A stretch of DNA of 17,165 nucleotides. It comes from an uncultured Geobacter sp. (lineage in GTDB: Bacteria > Desulfobacterota > Desulfuromonadia > Geobacterales > Geobacteraceae). Where the stretch lies: contig CALABV010000205.1 in NCBI GenBank assembly GCA_937886325.1, positions 1 to 17,165 on the forward strand. The letters are read 5' to 3'. Position 1 is the first letter of the stretch; each line of letters begins with the position of its first letter. Below are positions 7,440 through 15,300 of this stretch, in pieces. The notes beneath the pieces are model-generated. The model saw nothing but the letters and a program-made list of their open reading frames with translations, was not told the origin of the DNA and did no database searches. Position numbers and translations under genes: made by a program.

Positions 7440-7469
7440 GAAAATACCGAACAGGAAAGAGTCAAGCAT

Positions 7470-8327
7470 ATGAACAGTGACCTCGAAAAAACCATTCTCT
7501 CCGCTGGAGATCTTCCGACTATTCCGGTGGTCGCCACCAAAGTCATGCAGCTCATCGAGAGCGACCGGGCAACGGCCGAAGAGATATCGAAGGTGGTCTC
7601 GTCGGATCCGGCTGTTGCCGCCCGGGTTCTGAAGATATCCAATTCCTCGTTTTACGGACGCCAGGGAACGATCCAGAACCTGTCGCAAGCTATCGTTCTA
7701 CTCGGCTTCACCACCCTGAAAAGCATTGTGGTCACCGCTTCGGTCCGTCAGGTATACCAGCCCTTCGGCCTGACCGAAAAAATGCTGTGGGAGCACTCAT
7801 TCGGCGCCGGACTGGCGGCCCGGACCATCGCGTCGAAAGTGGGGGGAGTGGATCAGGAAGAGGCATTTCTGGCCGGCTTGTTCCACGATATCGGCAAGGT
7901 CATCATGAACAACCATGACAGGTCCAAGTTTCAGTCGGTCATGGAGAGGTGCTACAACGAAGAACTGCTCTTCACCGATGCCGAGAAGCTCGCCTACCCG
8001 TATACCCACGAACAGGTCGGCTCCCTGGTCATCAAAAAATGGAACTTTCCCCAAACGCTCACGGAATCGGTTCTGCAGCATCATAATTTCGCCTTCACGG
8101 ACCTGAACGACATGTCGCTCCTCAACCTGACTTCGGTGGTCAACCTGGCCGATCAGTTCTGCCTCAAATTCGGCATCGGCCAGAGGTACCCCATGGAAGA
8201 TCTTCCGCTTACCGGTACCAAAGCGGTCGGTTTCCTGGGACTCGACGAAGAAAAAATCAACAGTCTGCTGGACGATTTCCAGAAAGCCTATGAAATCGAT
8301 AAAAGCAGCCTGACCGCGGCCGCTTAA
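7470..8327 (+). CDS. HDOD-domain signalling protein 2
   Basis: A 285-residue cytosolic HDOD protein, the last gene of the che operon. It begins like its partner at 5445 (AGDLPTIPVVATKVMQLIE) and shares ISNSSFYG, AIVLLGF and the second-half block (WEHSFGAG, KKWNFP), so the two are paralogous but well diverged. Potential HD-type metal ligands are again retained: His109, His139-Asp140 in FHDIGK, His180 in THEQVG, His204-205 and Asp228 in NLAD. There is no GYP motif, so it is not an HD-GYP cyclic-di-GMP phosphodiesterase by sequence. An AGGAAAG site lies about 10 bases before the ATG, and the gene starts 30 bp after cheB. A strong intrinsic terminator begins 22 bp after its stop. A role as output or scaffold of the CheA pathway is inferred from context. 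Confidence 0.9.
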   Translation: MNSDLEKTILSAGDLPTIPVVATKVMQLIESDRATAEEISKVVSSDPAVAARVLKISNSSFYGRQGTIQNLSQAIVLLGFTTLKSIVVTASVRQVYQPFGLTEKMLWEHSFGAGLAARTIASKVGGVDQEEAFLAGLFHDIGKVIMNNHDRSKFQSVMERCYNEELLFTDAEKLAYPYTHEQVGSLVIKKWNFPQTLTESVLQHHNFAFTDLNDMSLLNLTSVVNLADQFCLKFGIGQRYPMEDLPLTGTKAVGFLGLDEEKINSLLDDFQKAYEIDKSSLTAAA

Positions 8328-8349
8328 GAAGCGGGTCTGCACGCGAACC

Positions 8350-8378
8350 AAAAAAGGGTCCTCAACGGACCCTTTTTT
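8350..8378. terminator. Bidirectional intrinsic terminator between convergent genes
   Basis: A6-GGGTCC, the loop TCAAC, then GGACCC-T6: a perfect 6-bp GC stem extended by A/T pairing, with a T-run on the + strand and an equal T-run on the - strand. It lies 22 bp after HDOD2 and 54 bp after the end of the - strand cyclase gene, so it can stop transcription from both sides. Confidence 0.92.
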
Positions 8379-8432
8379 GTGTCATCCGCGGCGCTTCGGC
8401 AAAAAACCCTGCCTTCGCGCCACTATCTTTTC

Positions 8433-9578
8433 CTACTTTATCCTGACGATTCGGGGACTTCCCTTTTCATTCCCGTGGGTCTTCTGCATCTCACCGGACT
8501 GAGACCCGCACGGATACGCGCACACCCTGTTCCGGCCGCTTCTCTTCGCCTCGTACAACGCCTTGTCGGCCCGTATCTCCAGTTCCTTTATGCTGCAGAG
8601 ACTTCGAGCCGAGCGGTGGGCGATGCCCACGCTGGCTGTAACCTTGATACTCCGGCCGTTATAGGTCACCATTGTCCGTTCGAGGTTCGTCCTGATTCGT
8701 TCACCGACCTCCAGGGCGACGTCAAGGGACACGGAGGGAAGCATGGCGGAGAACTCCTCCCCGCCGCTGCGAGCCACCAGGTCGGAACCGCGCGTGTTTT
8801 CACGGAGGACGCGGGCCACGGTTTGCAGCACCAGGTCACCTGCCGGATGACCGTGGGTATCGTTTATCTGCTTGAAGTGATCCAGGTCGATGATGAGGAG
8901 CGACAACGGCTCCACCTGTCTCTTGCGGCCTTCAAGCTCAAGCATCTCCTCCAGAACCCGCCTGTTGAACAGGCCGGTAAGGCCGTCACGCATGGACAGA
9001 TCCCGTACTTTTTCGTATTCCAGAGAGTTATGGAGAGCAACGCCGAAGCTTTCCATCATGCCTTCCAGCATGCCATCGGAAAAATGACTGATGAAATTGA
9101 ATTCCGAATAGACGGTTACACTCCCCAGATTCCGGGGAAGCGCCAGGAAATTGGTATTTCCGAACACCAGGCTCCCCTCCGGCCCTGTCAGACCGAGGGA
9201 ACGAAATCCTTTCACATGGTGCGCGCGCAACCCCGTGTGGTTGCTCAGTATCGCCATCAATTCATGGTGGGAGCTTTCGAGATCCAGGGGGGAAAAGGCC
9301 ATGATCCTGTCTTCGCCGCCCGTTGCCAGCGACACGACCATCAGGTTGAAGCGGAAATACTGGAAAATTTTGCTCGAAGCCGCCTCCAGAACGTCTTCAA
9401 GAATCAACGAAGAGTTGACCGCCCGGAAGAAATCAGCCAGAAACGACATCTCCTTCAGGTTCCTGCGAAGCTCCATGACATCGCAGACGCTGTTGACGAG
9501 AAGGCCGAGCCTCCCTCCGGGGCGATGCTGCTCGTCTCCGCCTCCCCGGCTTATCTTCGTATTGAATTCCTTGGTCAT
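8433..9578 (-). CDS. GAF-like/GGDEF diguanylate cyclase
   Basis: A 381-residue soluble protein predicted to make cyclic-di-GMP from two GTP. Residues about 35-185 look like a GAF-type sensor with a helix-rich start and no membrane segment. Residues about 190-355 are a GGDEF domain: RDGLTGLFNRR at its start, DLDHFKQIND (231-240) with the metal-binding Asp, and the active-site variant GGEEF (272-276). An RGSD at 263-266, exactly five residues upstream, fits the RxxD product-inhibition site. It should therefore be active and feedback-controlled. The ATG at 9578 has a strong GGGGAGGTGG site upstream. The gene follows a 64-residue ORF by 29 bp on the same strand and shares its FliA-type promoter. 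It converges on the che operon, which suggests a cyclic-di-GMP input to the same behaviour. Confidence 0.93.
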   Translation of the reverse strand: MTKEFNTKISRGGGDEQHRPGGRLGLLVNSVCDVMELRRNLKEMSFLADFFRAVNSSLILEDVLEAASSKIFQYFRFNLMVVSLATGGEDRIMAFSPLDLESSHHELMAILSNHTGLRAHHVKGFRSLGLTGPEGSLVFGNTNFLALPRNLGSVTVYSEFNFISHFSDGMLEGMMESFGVALHNSLEYEKVRDLSMRDGLTGLFNRRVLEEMLELEGRKRQVEPLSLLIIDLDHFKQINDTHGHPAGDLVLQTVARVLRENTRGSDLVARSGGEEFSAMLPSVSLDVALEVGERIRTNLERTMVTYNGRSIKVTASVGIAHRSARSLCSIKELEIRADKALYEAKRSGRNRVCAYPCGSQSGEMQKTHGNEKGSPRIVRIK

Positions 9579-9607
9579 ATCTCCACCTCCCCTGCCTGCA
9601 TCAGACG

Positions 9608-9802
9608 TTACCTCTCATCTGAAATCACATCATCATCGTCTTCCAGCAAAGAACGCCTTCTCGCCTCATCGGAAATAGTAACGGAATCGTGATCCTCGTC
9701 GTGGTGATAGCGGTGCAAAGCCCTTTCCCGCTTCCTTGCAGGACCTGCGCCATTTCCCGACACAGCAGCCGCATCACCAATTCTCACGACACTCTCAGGC
9801 AT
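9608..9802 (-). CDS. Small charged His/Asp-rich protein, 64 aa, upstream of the cyclase
   Basis: A 64-residue soluble protein with no family I can name. The ATG at 9802 is preferred because GAGAGG lies 8 bases upstream. A longer in-frame start at 9862 would place the likely promoter -10 box inside the gene. The sequence runs from a basic patch (PARKRER, 21-27), through a His/Asp-rich HRYHHDEDHD (30-39) that could bind metal, to DSVTISDEARR (39-49), the acidic LEDDDD and a final DVISDER that echoes the earlier motif. DSV-IS-EA phrases occur in FlgM-type anti-sigma factors, and a FliA promoter lies upstream. However, the 15 or so residues that remain after this motif are too few for the sigma-binding helices of FlgM, so that identity is only a guess. 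It is probably co-transcribed with the cyclase gene 29 bp downstream. Confidence 0.6.
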   Translation of the reverse strand: MPESVVRIGDAAAVSGNGAGPARKRERALHRYHHDEDHDSVTISDEARRRSLLEDDDDVISDER

Positions 9803-9841
9803 TTCCGTATCCTCTCTCAATCTCTTCCGTGTATATGAACT

Positions 9842-9868
9842 GTATCGGCACGGTTGAGGCATGCTTTA
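9842..9868 (-). promoter_or_regulatory. FliA-type (sigma-28) promoter, minus strand
   Basis: Read on the - strand: TAAAGCAT (9868-9861), an 11-base spacer, GCCGATAC (9849-9842). This matches TAAAGTTT-N11-GCCGATAA at 13 of 16 positions with exact spacing, and both cores (TAAAG, GCCGATA) are intact. Transcription would start near 9835, about 33 bases before the 64-residue gene, and continue into the cyclase gene. Confidence 0.68.
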
Positions 9869-9967
9869 ATAAAAAAGACGGCCCGGGAAAGAAATATCCG
9901 CGTATCTGCTCCCGCAAAACACCGCTGAAAGCCCTGCCACGAGGCATGTCCATCATTTCTGACCCGG

Positions 9968-9995
9968 TTTTCAAAATTTTGACACGGGTTGAAAA
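9968..9995. promoter_or_regulatory. Inverted repeat, possible operator upstream of TPR promoter
   Basis: TTTTCAA (9968-9974) and TTGAAAA (9989-9995) form a dyad with arm centres 21 bp apart, about two DNA turns, ending 7 bases before the candidate -35 box. Overlapping it, ACCCG (9962-9966) and CGGGT (9985-9989) form a second dyad. This geometry suits a dimeric regulator, but no regulator is identified. Confidence 0.35.
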
Positions 9996-10002
9996 TTTCG
10001 AT

Positions 10003-10029
10003 TCAAGATTCGCTGAGCCATGCCGATAC
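10003..10029 (+). promoter_or_regulatory. FliA-type (sigma-28) promoter of the TPR gene
   Basis: TCAAGATT (10003-10010), an 11-base spacer, GCCGATAC (10022-10029): 13 of 16 matches to TAAAGTTT-N11-GCCGATAA with exact spacing. It is closer still to the TCAAG form of the -35 box reported for sigma-28 in other bacteria. The start point would be near 10036, about 52 bases before the TPR start codon. Confidence 0.68.
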
Positions 10030-10087
10030 GATCATCAGACCAGCTCATATCGAGTGCGAAAGTGTTTCCGAATACGGGAGAAGGGAA

Positions 10088-11263
10088 ATGGACGCTTCAT
10101 CATCGGCAACCAAAATGTTTTCGGCCCTGCAGTCGCAGCAGAGCCTGCGCAGCCAGATTGCAACGACCCTGCTCTCCGGGGGACTGGCTCTCTACCAGGA
10201 CGGGAAATACTCGCAGGCCATCGCCGCATTCAAGCAGGCATCGGCCTATGTGCCCGAAAATGTGGATGCATATAATTACGCTGCCAAAGCCTACCTGAAA
10301 CAGGGAAAGACCAAGGAAGCCATCGATTCCTACAAGCTTTCCGTTTCCATAGACCGCTCCCAGAGCGGCATCTGGGTGGAACTGGGGAATGTTTACTATT
10401 CCGAGAAACGCTATTCGGAAGCTGAAAACGCATTCAAGACCGCCGCCCGGTACGATCCCACCGACACGCTGGCCCCCTACACCCTCGGGCAGCTCTACCT
10501 GCAGACGGAACGGTATTCCGAAGCTGAAAACCAGTTCAAGAAGGTCATCAAGATGACCCCCAGGGACGGAAACGTCTACTATGCCCTGGGGGCCGCGTAC
10601 AACAAGATGGGCCGCCATGACGAGGCGGTTACGCAGTTGGAGAAAGCGGTAAGCCTGAAGAAGGACTTTGCCCTGGCCCGCTTCGAACTGGGCACGGCAT
10701 ATCTGGGACTCGATGATAGGGATAAGGCCGAGGAACAGCTGGAGATTCTGAAAGATCTAGACACTTCCTTGTCCGCGGAACTGGAAAGCGACCTGTCGTC
10801 GCCGAAAATATCAATGTTCATGGCATCGAAAAGCACCTTCTCCCCGACCCTCGGCGCCGGTACGCCCCTCGCCTTCCTGAGTGCCGACCTTCTATACCCC
10901 AACGCCAGCAAGGACTTCACCATGACCTTCCAGTTCGATTCCGAAATGGATGCCACATCGGTCATGAAAATCACCAACTGGTCCATCTCCAAGGCTTCCG
11001 GCGGTGAGGCCGGCAGCTACAATAACGGCATCACCCTTCACCCGGAAAACGAAGCTGTCTTTTCTCCCCTTCCCAAAAGCGTCACCTACGACGCGACCAC
11101 CTCCCAGGCAACCATTACTTTTTCCATCGCGCAGAACCCATACGGAACCGCCGTCATCGACCCCAAGCATCTGGTTTTCAAATTCTCAGGAACTGACATC
11201 AACGGCAAGAAGATGGATCCGACAGCGGATCAGTATGATGGGTTCAAGGGGGGGATGTTCTGA
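10088..11263 (+). CDS. TPR-repeat protein with C-terminal Ig-like domain
   Basis: A 391-residue protein with six tandem 34-residue tetratricopeptide repeats (about residues 25-228), a helical scaffold for protein binding. The third and fourth repeats share RYSEAEN. A C-terminal beta-rich domain (about 240-391) follows, whose FDSEMDATSVMKITNWSISKA resembles the bacterial Ig-like fold found in surface proteins. There is no Sec signal peptide or membrane helix; the N-terminus is Ser/Gln/Ala-rich (MDASSSATKMFSALQSQQS). I chose ATG 10088 because GGAGAAGGG lies just upstream. An in-frame ATG at 9989 would start upstream of the apparent promoter boxes. The FliA-type promoter suggests co-expression with late flagellar genes. 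Ig-like domains usually act outside the cell, so export by the flagellar apparatus is one possibility, but it could equally be a cytosolic assembly factor. The exact function is unknown. Confidence 0.85.
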   Translation: MDASSSATKMFSALQSQQSLRSQIATTLLSGGLALYQDGKYSQAIAAFKQASAYVPENVDAYNYAAKAYLKQGKTKEAIDSYKLSVSIDRSQSGIWVELGNVYYSEKRYSEAENAFKTAARYDPTDTLAPYTLGQLYLQTERYSEAENQFKKVIKMTPRDGNVYYALGAAYNKMGRHDEAVTQLEKAVSLKKDFALARFELGTAYLGLDDRDKAEEQLEILKDLDTSLSAELESDLSSPKISMFMASKSTFSPTLGAGTPLAFLSADLLYPNASKDFTMTFQFDSEMDATSVMKITNWSISKASGGEAGSYNNGITLHPENEAVFSPLPKSVTYDATTSQATITFSIAQNPYGTAVIDPKHLVFKFSGTDINGKKMDPTADQYDGFKGGMF

Positions 11264-11583
11264 TTTCTTTCCCGTTGCCTCCTGCCCTCATCTTTTAGAG
11301 AATAACGGTCATCCAGAATCAACGCACACCGGTCAGTCATGCCATGACAGCCCGTGAGATTCCATGGCCCGCCCGCTGTCCCCGAAACGTTCGTGAAGCT
11401 GTTTCCCCTTCCTCTCAGATATCCTGTTTCTTTGTCATTACCAGTTTCGGCGCATAACCACATGCAATGATTAGCAATTTAATAAAGGCACATATATTGC
11501 TTCATTATTGGCGTACGGTTTTCAAAAAGAATTCCTACTATTTTTTCATTACCAGAGCCATGTACATAGTGAGGGAGCGTGCA
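11264..11583. other. 320-bp gap before the glycan locus
   Basis: No gene is supported here. There is no clear intrinsic terminator after the TPR gene; the only symmetry is a short dyad GTCATG-C-CATGAC near 11335-11347. From about 11461 the base composition becomes AT-rich and a near-consensus sigma-54 promoter appears (separate entry). Confidence 0.55.
11486..11501 (+). promoter_or_regulatory. Sigma-54 (RpoN) promoter upstream of the glycan locus
   Basis: AGGCAC-N5-TTGCT: the invariant GG is at 11487-11488 and the invariant GC at 11499-11500, exactly 10 bases apart, and the flanking bases fit TGGCAC-N5-TTGCW except for the first T. Transcription would begin near 11512, about 70 bases before the rfbF start codon. 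A weaker sigma-70 reading (TTAGCA-N16-TATATT) overlaps it. An activator site was not identified. Confidence 0.6.
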
Positions 11584-11922
11584 ATGAAAGTCGTTATCTT
11601 TGCCGGGGGGCTGGGAACCCGCATTTCCGAAGAATCCTACCTTAAGCCCAAACCGATGATCGAAATCGGCGAGAAACCGATCCTGTGGCATCTGATGAAG
11701 ATTTTCGAGACCCAGGGATTTAATGAATTCATCATCTGCCTCGGCTACAAGGGTTTTCTTATCAAGCAGTACTTCATGCACTACTACATCAAGTTTCGCC
11801 ATCGCAGATATTGGGCTCAAGGGTTCGATCCAGCATTATCTTGGCAGGATGTTCGATGTACATTTTACCGGGTTCTATTTCACCGCTCTGACCGGTGCGG
11901 CCAATCCATACGGACTGGGTGA
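11584..11922 (+). pseudogene. rfbF: 5' fragment of glucose-1-phosphate cytidylyltransferase
   Basis: The first 69 or so codons (11584-11790) encode a clean RfbF N-terminus: MKVVIFAGGLGTRISEES, KPKPMIEIG and ILWHLMKI, including the nucleotide-binding GGLGTR and the conserved PKPMIEIG of sugar nucleotidyltransferases. RfbF makes CDP-glucose from CTP and glucose-1-phosphate for 3,6-dideoxyhexoses and related sugars, and is normally about 257 residues. Here homology stops after YFMHYYI. The frame then runs as unrelated, Arg-rich text to a TGA at 11920-11922, and a different gene remnant is read in another frame. The start is good (GAGGGAG six bases upstream), so a short useless peptide may still be made. 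Sugar-binding and catalytic parts are missing, so it is almost certainly non-functional. Confidence 0.8.
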
Positions 11923-12316
11923 CCGTGTCAACGCGCTCTACCCTGAAAATCCAGCCGAGCGTCCGCCGGCCAGCAACGTCTTTAAGTACCATCTCGTGCT
12001 CGAATAGATCCTTGTTGCTCCTGAGGGAATGTACATCAGAGCCAACGCTGATGGGACCTTTTTCAACGGACCGACTTTTACAAATCAGGCGCTGTTCTGT
12101 TCGAAAACTGAAATCCACAGTGGAATCGAGTCATTTGTAATGCAGATGAGCAAACACTCCCGGCATGAATTCCCTAATTCGCCGTCTCCAGAGTTGGTGG
12201 TTGAGCTGTTCGGTTTGCCGATGACGGGACAAGTCGAGATAGCTGCCGAGTCGAAAAATACTTTTTACATAGACGAGCTTTACGGAGTCGTGAATGAAAA
12301 GAAAATCTGGAACTGA
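11789..12316 (+). pseudogene. C-terminal remnant of a polysaccharide-locus protein (HAD-like?), with in-frame TAG
   Basis: From 11789, in a different frame from rfbF, the sequence reads as plausible protein for about 175 codons: FAIADIGLKGSIQHYLGRMF, then TGFYFTALTG, then, after a TAG at 12005-12007, ILVAPEGMYIRANADG and HSGIESFVMQM, ending with a TGA at 12314-12316. Protein-like text continues in the same frame on both sides of the TAG, so it looks like one gene broken by a nonsense change, for example CAG to TAG. The DIG-KGS-Q and later APEG...DG blocks recall the C-terminal part of HAD-like proteins in polysaccharide loci; I hold that identity loosely. There is no start codon or ribosome site for this piece. 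Its end overlaps the start of the next gene by 23 bases, as expected for the lost intact parent gene. Confidence 0.55.
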
Positions 12317-15300
12317 TGCAACTAAGATAGCGAGACCCTGTTCCACCGTCACTACTAAAATTCTGGAAAGCTTTCCCACGAATGCATGCGAACTACCAGA
12401 AATCACCGCCTGTCTGCCGGTATACAACGGTGAAAAGTTCCTTGCCCGCACCATCGAGTCACTGTTGGCACAAGACTACCCGAACGTAAGAATTCTTATT
12501 TCTGATAATGCATCAAACGACGCCACCGAGGATATCTGCCGCAACTACGCTGGTAAATACGACAGAATTGAATACACGCGAAACACGACCAACATCGGGC
12601 CTGGACCAAACGCTGATAAGCTGGTGCGTATGTGTACTAGCCCGTTCCTGTTATGGGCCTCGGACCACGATATCTGGCACCCCAATTTCATCAGCCGCCT
12701 CATCCCTGAAATTCTTGCTAACGATGAGATTTTGCTCGTCTATGCGCGCACTGTAATCATCGATGTGACAGATACAGTGATCGAGCATGCGCCGGACATT
12801 CTTGACACGCGTGGACTCAACAGGGTTGACCGGTTCGCTAAGATCATGCGCGAGTACACCTGGGGAAACATGAATTTCGGCATATTCCGGACGAACGCCT
12901 TACGCAGAACCAGCGAAAGGAGCTACAACGTGGTCGGCCCCGATCACGTGATAATGGTCCGCCTCAGTCTAGAGGGGAGTATCGCTCAGATCGACGAGCC
13001 GCTCTTTTACCGTCGCCGGAAAAGACCCGAAGAAGATGCGGACAAGTCCCGCGTTAGACAAATCAACTGGTATGTATCATCAGAGTTCGAGCGGGTTGTC
13101 GCAATGACCATGATGGCGTATGAGCATGTCAACGTAATTCGTGAATCGGACCTGACCGCGGCTGAGAAGGAGTTCCTGTACAATGAGGTAAGGGAGTGCT
13201 TCCCAGCACGATTTGCGGGTAGCATGCAGAATGAGGCTTTCACCCTCATTACTAAAGGGCAGGCAGCGCTATCCGACCTGACCTACTCACCATGCAGCTT
13301 ATCTGTAACAGCTCATGAACTCCTGCGACTTACCGCAATTTGTCGCTATTTCTACCCGACGCATCCTGATCTTATCCGTTTTCAAGAACGGTTGCAGACG
13401 TTGTGCGTCCCTATGCTGCAGATTGCTCCAAATCGCATCAAAGGCCAAACTCATAAACTGCCAGGAGGCGAAAGTACTTCAGCCCGCCGTACAGCCCCCA
13501 GTGTGTCGTTCATTATCATCGTACTTAACGGTATGCCTTTTATCGAACCGGCCCTCCAGGCAATTTACGACATTGCGCACGAGGTCATCGTGATCGAAGG
13601 TGCTGTAGAGAAGTGCATGTTTGCAGCCAACCCGGACGGTAGCTCTGTCGACGGCACGGTAGAGTTCCTCCGCCGCTTCCCAGATCCAGCTGGCAAACTG
13701 AAGCTGATCCATGGGATCTGGCCGGAGAAGTGTGAGATGCAAAACGCCGCCTTGGAACATGTTACCGGCGAATATGTCTGGCTGGTTGACTCCGACGAAG
13801 TTTATCATAAGGAAGACTTGAAGAAGATCGTTGCTATGCTGGCAGCCGACCCCTCCATCACCCAGATGAACTTCATCCCTGACAACTTCTGGAAGGGGTA
13901 CAAATTTCTCTTCGTCCATCCATGCTTCTTTGAGACGCCCCACCACTATCGACGCCTGTTCAAATTCGTCCCCGGCGCGCGCTTCATTACTCATCGACCT
14001 CCAACCATGGTCTGGCCTGGAGAAAGCCGAACGACCGAACAGATTAACCTGGTAGACGGCACTGCCACCAGGAAGATGGGGATATACCCATATCATTACA
14101 GCTATGTCCTTGATTCTCAGGTGCGGCAAAAGATCGAGCTCTACCACCGTTACGGTTGGGGTGAGGGATGGGGAGTTAACATGGATAAGTGGTACCAGGA
14201 GTTTTACCTGCGTTGGACGCCGGAGAACAGCAAGGAGTTGGAGCGACTCTACCCCATCTGGACCGGCGACCCCAACTCCTACTCAGTGCCGTTTACCGGC
14301 AGACACCCTGAGGTGATGCAGGATTTTCTGGTGAACAAGCCTTCGTCGTCGATTGCTGGTGACCGGCCAGGTCTGCGAATAGCTGGTGAGGGTACCGACG
14401 GGAAAGATCTTACCCAGATTCAGGAAGGCTCTGAATTCGAGACAAGGCTAAATGAGCTGGTTACCACTATCCGTCCGCGGAAAATTATCGAAACTGGCAC
14501 CTATCTTGGAACTGGAACGACTCGTATCATTGCTTCGGCACTCAAGTCGTCCGGAATTTCAAATGCTCGATTCTATACAATTGAATGCGATCCGAATCGG
14601 CACCAGCAGGCGGTTAACAATTTGACCGGCGCCGGACTTCACGACTATGTGACCCCCCTCTGTGGTCTATCTGTCCCCCGATCGCTCCTTCCCAGTATAG
14701 AGCAGATCCGATGCGAAACCGTGGAAAACGTGGAGAGGGGCAATATCTACGTAGACCATCAGGAAGAAAATCGGGTAGCATTCTACCACGGTGAAACGAA
14801 CTTTCCGGATATCACCGACGACCTTATTGGAAAGTGTCTGGTCGAATTCGACGGCAATCCTGACATGATCCTCCTTGACAGCGCAGGCCACATGGGATAC
14901 GTGGAGTTCAACTACGTTATCAATAGACTTTATGGTGAGTGCCATATCGTGCTGGACGACATCAAGCACATCAAGCACCACAGGAGTTTTCAGAAGATCA
15001 AGACCGATCCCCGCTTCACACTGCTGACCGCCTCGGACGAAAAATTCGGCTTCTGCATCGCTAGATTCACCCCGTCACGACTTCCGCTTGCTAACGATAT
15101 CAGGAAGATTCTATGGATTCGCACAGACTCCATTGGCGACGCGGTTTTGGCTATGTCCATGCTTCCCCATGTTAAGGAAAAGTATCCCCAGGCCCGAATC
15201 ACAGTACTTTGCCAAGACCATATTGCGGAGCTCTATGAAACATGTCCCCATACCGACAACATCATAACCTTCAACCGCTCGCAGTCAATGAATAACGAAG

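Larger units (their letters stand above)
9803..10087. other. 285-bp divergent promoter region
   Basis: This gap lies between the - strand small gene and the + strand TPR gene. It holds no credible coding sequence. It contains two divergent FliA-type promoters whose -35 boxes are about 135 bp apart, plus an inverted repeat TTTTCAA-N14-TTGAAAA just upstream of the rightward one. Confidence 0.65.

Noticed and set aside
8379..9692. 437-codon open frame on the + strand
   Set aside because: It is antisense to the GGDEF gene, whose motifs, ribosome site and terminator are all convincing; the + frame shows no domain.
9979..9984. Perfect TTGACA, a possible sigma-70 -35 box
   Set aside because: No acceptable TATAAT-like box lies 16-18 bases downstream; the nearby sigma-28 match is better.
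9989..10087. Earlier in-frame ATG for the TPR gene
   Set aside because: It would start upstream of the FliA-type -35 and -10 boxes, and 10088 has a good GGAGAAGGG site.
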